A stretch of 64,000 nucleotides of DNA. Origin: Aureisphaera sp963669405 (lineage in GTDB: Bacteria > Bacteroidota > Bacteroidia > Flavobacteriales > Flavobacteriaceae). The notes below the pieces were generated by a model, which was not told the origin of the DNA, made no database searches, and saw nothing but the letters and a program-made list of their open reading frames with translations. The translations under genes were made by a program, and so were the position numbers. This document shows, one piece after another, positions 42,182 through 51,623 of this stretch. Location of the stretch: assembly GCA_963669405.2 (NCBI GenBank), contig CAXXHF010000002.1:1116001-1180000 (forward strand), read 5' to 3'. Each line of letters begins with the position of its first letter. The first letter of the stretch is position 1.

Positions 42182-43285
42182 TCAAGACTTTACATCCAAT
42201 ACGTCCCGTAATGCATTACCCATGAGCATAAAGGCAGTTACCAAACTCATAATGGCCAATCCCGGAATGATGGCCAAGTAGGGTTTCCCTAAAATAATGT
42301 AAGCATAATGGTCTTTTATAATCCCGCCCCAACTAGGCATAGGAGGCTGTGCTCCAATCCCTAAAAAGCTCAATCCGCTTTCAATAAGGATAGCACCCGC
42401 AAAATTGGCTGCAGAAATGATAATTACTGGCGCTAGGCTATTTGGTAAAATATGTTTGGTAATGATTCGCCAATGATTATAGCCCAAGGCTTTGGCTGCG
42501 GTAACATATTGTCGTTCTTTCACACTCAATACTTGCCCTCGGACCACCCGAGCTACTTCAACCCACATAGTGAGCCCTACTGCTATAAAAACCTGCCAAA
42601 ATCCTTTCCCTAAAGCTAAAGTAATGGCTATGACCAACAATAGTGTAGGGATGGACCAAGTAACATTAATGAGCCACATGATGGCTGCATCTATCTTGCC
42701 TCCAAAATACCCTGCTAAGGCCCCAAAGAAAATACCAATAACCAAGGAAATAAATACGGCTACAAAACCAATGGCTAATGATACTCTAATCCCAATAAGC
42801 ATTCGGCTCAACAAATCCCTTCCATACTTATCGGTTCCGAGTAAGAATTTTTTCTTTGTTATGTATTTAGATTCTATCTCCTGTACAGAAGTCACTCCAG
42901 AAAAAGCAGAAAGGTCATACAATTTGGACAATCCTGCCGTCCCATCTGGAGTATAAGCAACGATTTCTATACCTTCTTTTACTTTTCGATAACTAGAGAT
43001 AGGAACCTCAGTCGTTGTTGTCTTTTTTCCAAAGAAAAAGATGGACAAACCATTCTGTTGTTGCTCCTCAGAAGGAATGGTTAGCATTTGCACTGTAAAA
43101 CCCGGTGGTTTGGAATGAATGGACAAGTGCATCTGATTTGCATTTTGTGAATTGTCTGGGGCCAATGCATAAGCAAAAATGGCAATGAAAGTGCAGAGTA
43201 ACAGAAATATAAAACTAAAAACGCCCCAAAAGTTTCTTTTGAACTTTTGGAGCGCCAGTTTACTTAATGAGGTTGAAGCTTTCAC
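42182..43285 (-). CDS. OppC/DppC-type ABC transporter permease (orphan)
   Basis: A 367-residue permease. An OppC_N helix (about 20-45) is followed by an unusually long soluble segment (about 46-140), then five helices of the BPD-transp-1 domain. The signature FLLGTDKYGRDLLSRMLIG and the EAA loop (VTAAKALGYNHWRIITKHILPN in part) are present, as is the ending SLVTAFMLMGNALRDVLD. Such proteins import oligopeptides or nickel with an OppB partner, two ATPases and a binding protein. None of those is next to it; the genes must be elsewhere. Confidence 0.9.
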   Translation of the reverse strand: MKASTSLSKLALQKFKRNFWGVFSFIFLLLCTFIAIFAYALAPDNSQNANQMHLSIHSKPPGFTVQMLTIPSEEQQQNGLSIFFFGKKTTTTEVPISSYRKVKEGIEIVAYTPDGTAGLSKLYDLSAFSGVTSVQEIESKYITKKKFLLGTDKYGRDLLSRMLIGIRVSLAIGFVAVFISLVIGIFFGALAGYFGGKIDAAIMWLINVTWSIPTLLLVIAITLALGKGFWQVFIAVGLTMWVEVARVVRGQVLSVKERQYVTAAKALGYNHWRIITKHILPNSLAPVIIISAANFAGAILIESGLSFLGIGAQPPMPSWGGIIKDHYAYIILGKPYLAIIPGLAIMSLVTAFMLMGNALRDVLDVKS

Positions 43286-43304
43286 ATGGTAAATGTAGCT
43301 AAAA

Positions 43305-45473
43305 TTAGTTTTTAATTTCTGCTACTTTACCGCTTCTTATATTGTTCATTTTTAAGTCCTGTAATACATTCACTGCTTCTTCTACATAAATATCACCTGC
43401 TAAATTCTTATGCCATCTTTTACGTTTTTCACGCAAGGTGGTGTCCTGCTTCATCAGTGCAATTTCACTAGGAAGTGATCGATAACTCAATTTGTTATCA
43501 TACTCACTAATATTTTCAAATTTCTTGGTCTCCTCTTTTCTTCTCTCGATATCTGCAAGGTATTTATCGAAATTAAGGTTTACTTCGTTCTCATCACGGC
43601 TCTTTTTAATCCAACGAGCATTTTCTTCAATCAACTGCAGTTGTTGGCTTTTGGCCATCCGTTCTTTACTTCTTCGTATGGTTCCTTCATAATCAATATA
43701 ACCATCCCAAAGATCGTATTCAGCAGGAGAAATCTTATCGTATGGTAATGGATTGTCATAATCACGCTCTCCTATATCGATATAGCTGTAACGATCTGGC
43801 ATAACCACATCACTCTTAACGCCCTCTAACTGGGTAGAGCCTCCATTAACACGGTAAAACTTTTGTGTGGTTAATTTTAAGGCTCCCATATCTCCCATAT
43901 CATTTTTACGCAACCATTGGTTTAGATCAATCATGTTCTGAACCGTTCCTTTTCCATAAGACTGCTCACTACCTATAATGATCCCTCTTTTATAATCTTG
44001 CATAGCCGCTGCCAAAATTTCGGAAGCTGATGCAGAAAGTTCGTTCACCAAGATTACCAAAGGTCCATCCCAAACTACATCATCATTTTTGTCCTCTAGT
44101 ACTTCTTTACGTTTTCCTCCAGATGCTACTTGTACCACAGGCCCTTCTTTAATGAATAATCCAGCAATATCTACGGCAGTTTTTAAGGAACCACCTCCGT
44201 TACCTCTTAGATCCAACACTAGACCTTCCATGCCCTCTTCTTTGAGGCTTTCAATTTCTTTCCTTACATCGCTTGCTGCATTGCGCTCTCCGTAGTCTTT
44301 CATATCGAAGTAAAATGCCGGAAGATTGACCAATCCAAACTTCTTCTCTTCTTTCTCAATCAAGGTAGACTTGGCATAGGTTTCTTCTAATTCTACTACA
44401 TCCCGAGTAATGGTTTCCTCTTCAATAGCTCCATCTACACGCTTTACAGTTAGGGTTACTTTAGTTCCTTTAGGGCCTTTAATCAACTTTACAGCATCAT
44501 CTACACGCATTCCCACCAAGCTTACAGATTCTTCTTCTCCTTCTTGTTGTACTTTCATTAAAAGGTCTCCAACTTCTAAGTGTTCTCCTCTCCAAACGGG
44601 ACCTCCACTAATGACTTCTACCACTTTGATGTAATCATTTTTCTTTTGAAGTCTCGCCCCAATACCTTCTAATTTTCCACTCATTCGAAGATCGAAACGA
44701 TCACGATCTGGTGGGGCAAAGTAATTGGTATGTGGATCAAATTCTTCAACCACAACATTCAGAAATTGAGCAAAATAATCTTTGCGCTCCAAATCTTCTA
44801 CAAATTCATAATAGTCGTCCAAAGAAGTCATAGCTGTTTTACGGGCTTTGTCTTCCATTTCAGAACGCGTAAGTTTTGCATTGTCACTTTCTACATATTC
44901 CTCATCATTTTCGGAAGCTTCTTTTTTGTTCTTTTCAGAATTCTTTTTCTCTTCAACTAAATCATAGTAATTAGAAATAGCAGAAAACTTAAGCTGCTTT
45001 CTCCAACGTTCTCTAATTTCTTTTTTGTTTTTAGCATATTCCAAAGCTTCATAATCCACATTTATGGTTTCATTTTTAGAATAATCAAATGGAGATCCTA
45101 GAATATCTTTATAAAACTTTTTAGACTCTTCAAGTCGCTCTATATAACGATCGTACACCAAATTGAAAAAGGTGAGTTCTTTATTTCGAATCTGATCATC
45201 TATTTCAGTTTCATAGACACTAAAATCCTTCAGGTCTGAAGCAAGAAAATATCGTTTCAGGGGATCCATGGTATTGATAAAATCTTTGTATACCCCAGCC
45301 GAAAAAACATTGTCCATGTCCTTGGGATCATAATGACCTTTATCTAACACATAGGTAATAAGGTCTATCAGTAATTTATCTTTATCTGGATCGTTAAATT
45401 CTTTGGTCGTAAAACTGCAAGAAGCTGCAGCTACAAAAACAGAAAGTAATAAAACTTTGAGATTCTTTTTCAT
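43305..45473 (-). CDS. prc: carboxy-terminal processing protease (Prc/Tsp family)
   Basis: A 722-residue periplasmic serine protease of family S41. It has a signal peptide with a Cys (MKKNLKVLLLSVFVAAASC), so it may be lipidated. A long N-terminal helical domain follows, then a PDZ domain (about 235-330, KVVEVISGGPVWRGEHLEVG) and the catalytic core. Ser is in NELSASASEILAAAMQDY and Lys in SEQSYGKGTVQ. A C-terminal DUF3340 region ends the protein. It cuts proteins from exposed C-termini and trims peptidoglycan hydrolases in relatives. The ATG at 45471-45473 was preferred over one nine bases upstream. Confidence 0.95.
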   Translation of the reverse strand: MKKNLKVLLLSVFVAAASCSFTTKEFNDPDKDKLLIDLITYVLDKGHYDPKDMDNVFSAGVYKDFINTMDPLKRYFLASDLKDFSVYETEIDDQIRNKELTFFNLVYDRYIERLEESKKFYKDILGSPFDYSKNETINVDYEALEYAKNKKEIRERWRKQLKFSAISNYYDLVEEKKNSEKNKKEASENDEEYVESDNAKLTRSEMEDKARKTAMTSLDDYYEFVEDLERKDYFAQFLNVVVEEFDPHTNYFAPPDRDRFDLRMSGKLEGIGARLQKKNDYIKVVEVISGGPVWRGEHLEVGDLLMKVQQEGEEESVSLVGMRVDDAVKLIKGPKGTKVTLTVKRVDGAIEEETITRDVVELEETYAKSTLIEKEEKKFGLVNLPAFYFDMKDYGERNAASDVRKEIESLKEEGMEGLVLDLRGNGGGSLKTAVDIAGLFIKEGPVVQVASGGKRKEVLEDKNDDVVWDGPLVILVNELSASASEILAAAMQDYKRGIIIGSEQSYGKGTVQNMIDLNQWLRKNDMGDMGALKLTTQKFYRVNGGSTQLEGVKSDVVMPDRYSYIDIGERDYDNPLPYDKISPAEYDLWDGYIDYEGTIRRSKERMAKSQQLQLIEENARWIKKSRDENEVNLNFDKYLADIERRKEETKKFENISEYDNKLSYRSLPSEIALMKQDTTLREKRKRWHKNLAGDIYVEEAVNVLQDLKMNNIRSGKVAEIKN

Positions 45474-45613
45474 TAATCGCATATCAACATTTTTATGAGC
45501 TCCTAAATTATATAAAAAACCGTGCCAACTAGGTATAATGATACTAATTTTTTGTTAAACAGCTAAGGATCAAATTGAATTTCTCCCATGATCAAAATCC
45601 TAATTAATAAATG

Positions 45614-45621
45614 TATTTTTG
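45614..45621 (+). promoter_or_regulatory. putative -7 box (TATTTTTG) of surE
   Basis: TATTTTTG matches TAnnTTTG, 20 bases before the surE ATG. It would drive surE, the small membrane protein and lpxB. Confidence 0.5.
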
Positions 45622-45641
45622 TTTTATAGAAAATAATCTAA

Positions 45642-46418
45642 ATGCCAAACGAAAAACCCCTTATACTTATTACCAATGATGATGGAATTACAGCTCCAGG
45701 AATTAGGACCCTCATTGAAGTCATGAAAGAACTGGGCGATGTTTGTGTGGTAGCACCTAATTCCCCCCAAAGTGGAATGGGACATGCCATTACTGTAAAT
45801 GATACATTGTATTGCGATGAAGTGATCATAGATAAAAGCAGTACACAAAAAGAATATAGTTGTAGTGGCACCCCGGCTGATTGTGTAAAGCTAGCAGTAA
45901 ATGAAATCCTAAAACGCAAACCAGATCTTTGTGTGAGTGGTATTAACCACGGAAGTAATTCTTCCATAAATGTCATTTATAGTGGTACCATGAGCGCTGC
46001 CGTAGAAGCGGGGACCCAAGGAATTCCTTCTATTGGCTTTTCACTTCTGGATTATTCGCTAACTGCCAATTTTGACCCCGTAAAAAGCTTTGTAAAAACC
46101 TTAGCAGAACAAGCTCTCATAAATGGTATGCCCAAAGGGGTGGTACTTAATGTGAACTTTCCTAAATTAGAAGCTGAAGAGATAAAAGGGATGAAAGTTT
46201 GCCGACAGGCAAATGCCCATTGGGTCGAGAATTTTGACAAACGCACGAATCCATTAGGACGTGATTATTATTGGCTCTCTGGTGAATTTGTTAATGAAGA
46301 TAAGGGTGAAGATACTGATGAATGGGCTCTAGAAAACGGGTATGTGTCGGTAGTTCCTGTTCAATTTGACCTCACAGCACACCATGCTATCTCTGACATT
46401 AATACTTGGGATTTATAA
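45642..46418 (+). CDS. surE: 5'/3'-nucleotidase SurE
   Basis: A 258-residue metal-dependent nucleoside monophosphate phosphatase. It starts with the metal motif LILITNDDGITAPGI (paired Asp). It then has APNSPQSGMGHAIT, SGTPADCVKLA and the metal Asn in SGINHGSNSSINVIYSGTMSA. SurE recycles nucleotides during stress and stationary phase. Its stop codon overlaps the ATG of the next gene (TAATG). Length is typical. Confidence 0.96.
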   Translation: MPNEKPLILITNDDGITAPGIRTLIEVMKELGDVCVVAPNSPQSGMGHAITVNDTLYCDEVIIDKSSTQKEYSCSGTPADCVKLAVNEILKRKPDLCVSGINHGSNSSINVIYSGTMSAAVEAGTQGIPSIGFSLLDYSLTANFDPVKSFVKTLAEQALINGMPKGVVLNVNFPKLEAEEIKGMKVCRQANAHWVENFDKRTNPLGRDYYWLSGEFVNEDKGEDTDEWALENGYVSVVPVQFDLTAHHAISDINTWDL

Positions 46419-46705
46419 TGAAAAAGGAAATTATCATTGGGGTTTTGGTAGGGATCATTAGTAATGTGATTGGAGTCATTATCTGTACCATCATTGTTTC
46501 TAAGGCAAAAGGTTTGGATTTTGAAAGCACTTTTAAACTATATAACGAATCCGGCAACCTTTGGATGCTACTTACCCTAGGTGCATTGCCAAATTTGGCC
46601 GTATTTTTTGGGTTTTTGAAAATTAATAGAGAATATCGAGCTAGAGGTGTATTATTGGCTACGTTTTTAACAGCCATTACCTCTTATTTAATTTATTTCT
46701 TCTAA
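46418..46705 (+). CDS. small two- to three-helix membrane protein
   Basis: A 95-residue protein with hydrophobic segments at about 4-27, 46-63 and 75-95. It starts at the ATG at 46418, whose first base is the last base of the surE stop. It ends one base before lpxB. Position between surE and lpxB is common in flavobacteria and suggests translational coupling. No motif points to a function. Confidence 0.8.
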   Translation: MKKEIIIGVLVGIISNVIGVIICTIIVSKAKGLDFESTFKLYNESGNLWMLLTLGALPNLAVFFGFLKINREYRARGVLLATFLTAITSYLIYFF

Positions 46706-46706
46706 T

Positions 46707-47819
46707 ATGAAGTACTACCTAATTGCAGGGGAAGCTTCGGGAGATTTACACGGAGCTAATCTTATGGAAGCCATCAAATTGAAAGATGCAGACGCAACTT
46801 TCCGATTTTGGGGTGGTGATCTTATGGCTCAAGAGGGTGGTTCTCCCATAAAACATTATAAGGAACTTGCGTTTATGGGGTTCATAGAGGTATTATTTAA
46901 CCTAAGAACCATCCTAAAGAACATTGCATTTTGTAAAAAAGACATTGAAGCATTTCAGCCCGATGCTATTATTTTTATCGACTATCCTGGATTTAATCTT
47001 CGTATCGCCAAATGGGCAAAAAAGAAAGGTTTCAAAACCCTGTATTATATTTCTCCACAAATATGGGCTTGGAAAGAAGGTAGAATTAAGGCCATAAAAA
47101 GAGACGTGGACGAAATGTATGTTATCCTTCCTTTTGAAAAGGATTTCTACGAAAAGAAACATCAATATCCTGTGCATTTTGTGGGTCATCCATTAATAGA
47201 TGCTATTTCAAAGCGTCAACAAATAGACCCAGACACATTTAGAAAAGAAAATAAACTGGACGATCGTCCAATTGTCGCTTTACTTCCGGGAAGCAGGAAA
47301 CAAGAGATATCAAAAATGCTCAAAGTAATGCTTTCAATAACCGAAGACTTTCCTGAATACCAATTTGTTATTGCTGGCGCACCAAGTCAAGAAGTTGAAT
47401 TTTACAGGCAATTTACTAGTGAATCTCAAGTGACACTTATTCAAAACAAAACCTATGACCTTTTAAGCCTCTCTACCGCAGCCTTGGTAACTTCGGGTAC
47501 TGCAACCTTAGAAACTGGCTTGTATAAAGTGCCTCAAGTTGTTTGCTATAAAGGAAATAGAATATCCTATGAGATTGCCAAAAGAGTGATCAATCTGAAG
47601 TATATTTCATTGGTAAATCTCATTTTAGATAAACCTTCTGTAAAAGAATTGATACAAACAGAATTCAATTCAAAACAACTCAAAGAAGAACTTTCCAAAA
47701 TATTGGACGACTATCATAGAGCCGTGCTTTTCTTAGACTATTACGATCTGGAAAATGCATTGGGTGGAAAGGGTGCCAGTGAAAAAACGGCTGAGTTCAT
47801 TGTGAATGCCTTGAAATGA
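46707..47819 (+). CDS. lpxB: lipid-A-disaccharide synthase
   Basis: A 370-residue GT-B glycosyltransferase (family GT19) that joins UDP-diacylglucosamine and lipid X to make the lipid A disaccharide. Signatures include MKYYLIAGEASGDLHGANLM, FIDYPGFNLRIAKWAKK, YYISPQIWAWKEGRIK and LLPGSRKQEI. The end has VTSGTATLETGLYKVPQVV. Length is normal. It is the third gene of the surE operon. Confidence 0.97.
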   Translation: MKYYLIAGEASGDLHGANLMEAIKLKDADATFRFWGGDLMAQEGGSPIKHYKELAFMGFIEVLFNLRTILKNIAFCKKDIEAFQPDAIIFIDYPGFNLRIAKWAKKKGFKTLYYISPQIWAWKEGRIKAIKRDVDEMYVILPFEKDFYEKKHQYPVHFVGHPLIDAISKRQQIDPDTFRKENKLDDRPIVALLPGSRKQEISKMLKVMLSITEDFPEYQFVIAGAPSQEVEFYRQFTSESQVTLIQNKTYDLLSLSTAALVTSGTATLETGLYKVPQVVCYKGNRISYEIAKRVINLKYISLVNLILDKPSVKELIQTEFNSKQLKEELSKILDDYHRAVLFLDYYDLENALGGKGASEKTAEFIVNALK

Positions 47820-47865
47820 TATTTGTTTTTTCATACTTTTATCAGAACCAAATCTGATTTCTTTC

Positions 47866-48363
47866 ATGAAAAAACTATTCCTTCTCTGCTTACTTTCCTT
47901 ACTTCTAGCCTCTTGTGGATCTTCTCGAAGAACTACTGACACAGTGGTAATTGGCAAAGGAACTACCACCGTATCCAACAAACGGATTTCCAAAGTTGTA
48001 AAACATGCACAAACATTTGAAGGGACCCGTTATAAATTTGGTGGGACCGATAAACGGGGCATGGACTGTTCTGGTCTGGTATACACCTCCTACAGAAGTG
48101 AAAATATTGAATTGCCCCGTGTATCCCGTGACATGGCAAAAAAAGGAGTCCGAATTACACTAAAAGAAACACAAAAGGGGGACTTGGTGTTTTTTAGGAC
48201 CAATAAAAATAGAAAAGTCATTAACCATGTGGGATTGGTAGTTGAAAGTAAGAAAGGTGATATTAGGTTTATACACTCTACTTCCTCACGCGGTGTCATC
48301 GTTTCCTCCCTCGACGAAAAATATTGGAAAAATGCTTTTGTAGAGGTACGTAGAATCATATAA
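47866..48363 (+). CDS. NlpC/P60 family lipoprotein (cell-wall peptidase)
   Basis: A 165-residue lipoprotein: MKKLFLLCLLSLLLASC, Cys17. The NlpC/P60 fold (about 45-165) carries the catalytic Cys (RGMDCSGLVYTSY), the first His (NHVGLVVE) and a following His (RFIHSTSSRGV). Such enzymes cut peptidoglycan stem peptides, usually gamma-D-Glu-diamino acid bonds. It starts 46 bases after lpxB and precedes comEC. The lipoprotein signal suggests attachment to the outer membrane facing the cell wall. Confidence 0.93.
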   Translation: MKKLFLLCLLSLLLASCGSSRRTTDTVVIGKGTTTVSNKRISKVVKHAQTFEGTRYKFGGTDKRGMDCSGLVYTSYRSENIELPRVSRDMAKKGVRITLKETQKGDLVFFRTNKNRKVINHVGLVVESKKGDIRFIHSTSSRGVIVSSLDEKYWKNAFVEVRRII

Positions 48364-48421
48364 TTATATTATTTTTAAATCTCCCCTCTAATGTAACAGC
48401 ACAGTCTTAGGTGCTTGAAGT

Positions 48422-50443
48422 ATGAGGTTTATTAATTTTCTGGTCGTAAAACTGGCGGCCTGTATTTCCTTTGGGATTGTATTAAGTAACTTTTTTTCAA
48501 CGTCCATTGAACTTGGAATCACTGTATTCATTGGGTTCTTGCTACTTCTTACAATCTTTTGGTTTTCTGGACAAAAAAGATTGAAACAGGGATCATTATT
48601 TGGAATCACCACATTTTTAATATTCATAGCTCTTGGATATTTGAATGTACAATTCCATCAACCACACTTTCAAACCCAGCATTATACGCAGCTACAAAAC
48701 TTTAATGAACCACATTTATTACAGGTGAAAGTTCGGGAAGTATTAAAACCCGACAGATTTTATCAAAATTATTTGGTAGAGGTATTTCAGTTGAAAGATC
48801 AGTCTGTGCAAGGAACCTTATTACTCAATGTTAGAAAAGAAACTGAGCTAATTCCTTTTAAGATTGACGAATTGGTCTTGTTGTCTTCTACAATAAAAGA
48901 GATCCCAATGACTTTAAATCCCCATCAATTCGATTACAAAAATTATTTAGAAAAACTTGGGGCATATCATAAAATCACCATCTCACAAAGGGATATTTTA
49001 AAAGTACAGCTTGGTAATACTACCATAAAAGGGTTTTCCGAACGTATACGAAACAGTATTATTAAAAAATTAAAAGAAGCCCCTATAAGTACAGATGCAA
49101 AGGCCATAACCCAAGCATTGGTGCTTGGTCAAAGAAGGGAAATAAGTAAAGAGCTATATACTAATTATGCTGCTGCAGGAGTCATACACATCCTAGCAGT
49201 TTCTGGATTGCACTTAGGTATTCTCTTCTTGTTTTTTTCTTGGCTTTTAAAGCCTTTGGAATATCTACGTCATGGCAAATTATTTAAAATCATTTTCATC
49301 GTAAGTTTTCTTTGGGGATTTGCTTTCTTAGCTGGATTGTCCCCTTCTGTAGTGCGCGCCGTCACCATGTTCTCATTCTTTGCATTGGCAGGCATGTTAA
49401 ACCGTCCTACTAATAGTTTTAACACACTCTTCTTATCCTATTTGGTGCTATTACTCGTAAGACCACAATGGCTATTTCATGTAGGATTCCAATTGAGTTA
49501 TCTGGCCGTATTTTTCATACTATGGTTACAGCCCCAATTATATAAAATATATAGTCCCAGAACCATCGTGGACAGATACCTTTGGGGAATTATTTCGGTC
49601 ACTCTTTCTGCACAACTTGGAGTAGCTCCTTTAAGTCTATACTATTTTCATCAATTCCCTGGCTTATTTCTTCTTACAAACCTTGTAGTGTTACCTTTTC
49701 TTGGAATTATATTGGGCTTTGGAATACTCATCGTGATTTTATTATTACTAGATAATTTCCCTAGTTTTTTGGCAAGAACCTACAGCTGGACTATTCAACT
49801 ATTGAATGATTTTGTGGGTTGGGTTGCCTCCTTAGAATCTTTTTTGGTAAGTGATATCTCATGTTCCCTCCTTAAAATGATTTCTATCTATTGTGTTATC
49901 ATTTCATCAACAATCCTTTGGACAAGGAAAAAGAAACGTAACATATTTACCACATTGGCATCTATACTTTTTCTATTTGGAGTCATTGGTTGGGAACAAG
50001 TGATCTCCTCTAATGAACAGCTTATCATTTTTCACAGCTCCTCAAGGAGCCAAATGGGCTACAAAAGTGGAAGGGAATTAACTGTATTTAGCAACGACAC
50101 CGTGAATTGGAAAAATAAATACCCTATTAAAGGGTACAGAATAGGAGAGCATATCTCCAAATATATTTCAAAAGAAATTCCAGATATCATTCAGTTTAAA
50201 GGTGAAAAAATCCTGCGACTAGACAGCTTGGGAGTAATTCCAAATCGAAAATTGAGTGTTATCTGGTTATCTGAAAGCCCAAAAATTAATTTGGAGCGAC
50301 TTATAGATAGTGTCCAACCAAAACTAATCATAGCAGATGGAAGCAATTATAGAAGTTATGTAAAACGGTGGAAACAGACCTGTAGAAAACAAAAACTCCC
50401 ATTTCACGATACACGTACTATGGGAGCATATATTTTTAAATAG
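48422..50443 (+). CDS. comEC: ComEC/Rec2 family DNA uptake channel protein
   Basis: A 673-residue multi-helix protein. It has N-terminal helices, a DUF4131 OB-like domain (about 80-195) and the Competence domain with its hallmark HILAVSGLHLGILFLFFSWL (near 257) and LAGLSPSVVRAVTMFSF. The C-terminal 140 residues keep only a remnant of the metallo-beta-lactamase-like domain (ADGSNYRSYVKRWKQ near the end). The usual HxHxDH metal motif is absent. ComEC moves single-stranded DNA into the cell in natural transformation. The shortened C-terminus is common in Bacteroidetes, so I do not treat it as damage. Confidence 0.92.
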   Translation: MRFINFLVVKLAACISFGIVLSNFFSTSIELGITVFIGFLLLLTIFWFSGQKRLKQGSLFGITTFLIFIALGYLNVQFHQPHFQTQHYTQLQNFNEPHLLQVKVREVLKPDRFYQNYLVEVFQLKDQSVQGTLLLNVRKETELIPFKIDELVLLSSTIKEIPMTLNPHQFDYKNYLEKLGAYHKITISQRDILKVQLGNTTIKGFSERIRNSIIKKLKEAPISTDAKAITQALVLGQRREISKELYTNYAAAGVIHILAVSGLHLGILFLFFSWLLKPLEYLRHGKLFKIIFIVSFLWGFAFLAGLSPSVVRAVTMFSFFALAGMLNRPTNSFNTLFLSYLVLLLVRPQWLFHVGFQLSYLAVFFILWLQPQLYKIYSPRTIVDRYLWGIISVTLSAQLGVAPLSLYYFHQFPGLFLLTNLVVLPFLGIILGFGILIVILLLLDNFPSFLARTYSWTIQLLNDFVGWVASLESFLVSDISCSLLKMISIYCVIISSTILWTRKKKRNIFTTLASILFLFGVIGWEQVISSNEQLIIFHSSSRSQMGYKSGRELTVFSNDTVNWKNKYPIKGYRIGEHISKYISKEIPDIIQFKGEKILRLDSLGVIPNRKLSVIWLSESPKINLERLIDSVQPKLIIADGSNYRSYVKRWKQTCRKQKLPFHDTRTMGAYIFK

Positions 50444-50454
50444 CTTATTGTTCT

Positions 50455-50991
50455 TTATTCGAAAGTGTGTTTAAAATTATCCCGATAGGCTTCCCAAGTT
50501 TCGGTGGTCGTTAATTTTTTATAATCATCGTTTGCGATCATCTTTAGAAATATTTCTAGATCCCTAGGTGTTTTATACCCAGGCACAGCCTGAATTAGAC
50601 TTCCATCTTCTTCAAAAAACACAAGACTAGGGTAACCCCTAAGTTTTAAAGCATCTGCAAAGAAATGTGTCGCATTGCGTCCTTTTCTTTCAGACTGATA
50701 GTTGGGATTGGTATATGTAAAATCCTGATAGGTAATCTCTTCGGTTCCTTCTGCATTAAACTTCACCGGATAATAATGCTTATTTACAAATGCAATTACA
50801 TTTTTATCGCTAAATGTATTTTTATCTAAAAGTTTGCAAGGACCACACCACTTGGTGTAAACGTCCATAAAGATCTTTTTAGGTTCTTTCTTTTGAGCTT
50901 CCAAAGCTTCGTTCATGGTCATCCATTCTATTTTTTGGGCAGTTATGGCACCAATAGAAAATAGGGCAATGAGGAGGGCAATTTTTTTCAT
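50455..50991 (-). CDS. periplasmic thioredoxin-like protein (second of a tandem pair)
   Basis: A 178-residue protein with a signal peptide (MKKIALLIALFSIGAITAQ). Its thioredoxin fold has the redox site WCGPCK (TKWCGPCKLLDKNTF) and the cis-Pro loop LRGYPSLVFF. A short insert (about 85-115) lies between the core strands. It is exported, so it probably reduces or forms disulfides in the periplasm. The paralogue at 51003-51545 lies 11 bases upstream and is about half identical; the pair looks like an old tandem duplication in one operon. Confidence 0.9.
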   Translation of the reverse strand: MKKIALLIALFSIGAITAQKIEWMTMNEALEAQKKEPKKIFMDVYTKWCGPCKLLDKNTFSDKNVIAFVNKHYYPVKFNAEGTEEITYQDFTYTNPNYQSERKGRNATHFFADALKLRGYPSLVFFEEDGSLIQAVPGYKTPRDLEIFLKMIANDDYKKLTTTETWEAYRDNFKHTFE

Positions 50992-51002
50992 AGCATTACT
51001 GG

Positions 51003-51545
51003 TTATACTTTAAACTCAGGTTTAAAGTTTTTGAAATATTCGTCAAATTTTTCCTGTGTGGTAATCTCTCTCCATAAATCGGTTCCAAAAAGCTTAAGGT
51101 ACAACTCCATCTGTTGTGGTTTCTTATAACTTTTTACTCGATTTATAAGGTTTCCTTGTTCATCTAAAAACAAAACGGTAGGATAAGCCCGCACCCCCAT
51201 AAAACGTGCAAATTGGTGTTGACTATTCCTTCTTTTGGCTTTTGCAGGATCATACCCAGGATTGGTATAATCCTTATTTTGGTAACTAACGGTTTCGTTT
51301 CCTTCTGCATTGAACTTTACGGCATAAAAATGTGTGTTGATGTAGTTGATAACGTCTTTATTGCTAAAAGTATCCCTATCCAACATTTTGCAGGGACCAC
51401 ACCAACTGGTATACATATCTACAAAAATCTTCTTGGGTTTTTTGGCTTGAGCAGCGAGTGCTTCATCCATCGTCATCCAATTAATCTTTTGTGCAGAGGC
51501 TACTCCAACCATTAGTAAAGAAAGTAGCAGGATAATTTTTTTCAT
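51003..51545 (-). CDS. periplasmic thioredoxin-like protein (first of a tandem pair)
   Basis: A 180-residue protein with a signal peptide (MKKIILLLSLLMVGVASAQ). It has the redox site SWCGPCKMLDRDTFSN and the cis-Pro loop VRAYPTVLFL. The layout is the same as in its neighbour at 50455, and both share IxWMTMxEALxAQxKxPKKI after the signal. It leads the two-gene unit. Confidence 0.9.
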   Translation of the reverse strand: MKKIILLLSLLMVGVASAQKINWMTMDEALAAQAKKPKKIFVDMYTSWCGPCKMLDRDTFSNKDVINYINTHFYAVKFNAEGNETVSYQNKDYTNPGYDPAKAKRRNSQHQFARFMGVRAYPTVLFLDEQGNLINRVKSYKKPQQMELYLKLFGTDLWREITTQEKFDEYFKNFKPEFKV

Positions 51546-51572
51546 GAAAATCTATTATAATATGTTGTAATA

Positions 51573-51606
51573 TACCAAAAAACGTTCCACAATGGGAACG
51601 TTTTTT
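51573..51606 (-). terminator. terminator of the POT transporter gene 51624-53408
   Basis: A 12-bp stem AAAAAACGTTCC / GGAACGTTTTTT with a 6-base loop, 18 bases past the stop on the minus strand. It also separates this gene from the thioredoxin pair. Confidence 0.8.
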
Positions 51607-51623
51607 AGTCGTATTTGTTGTTT

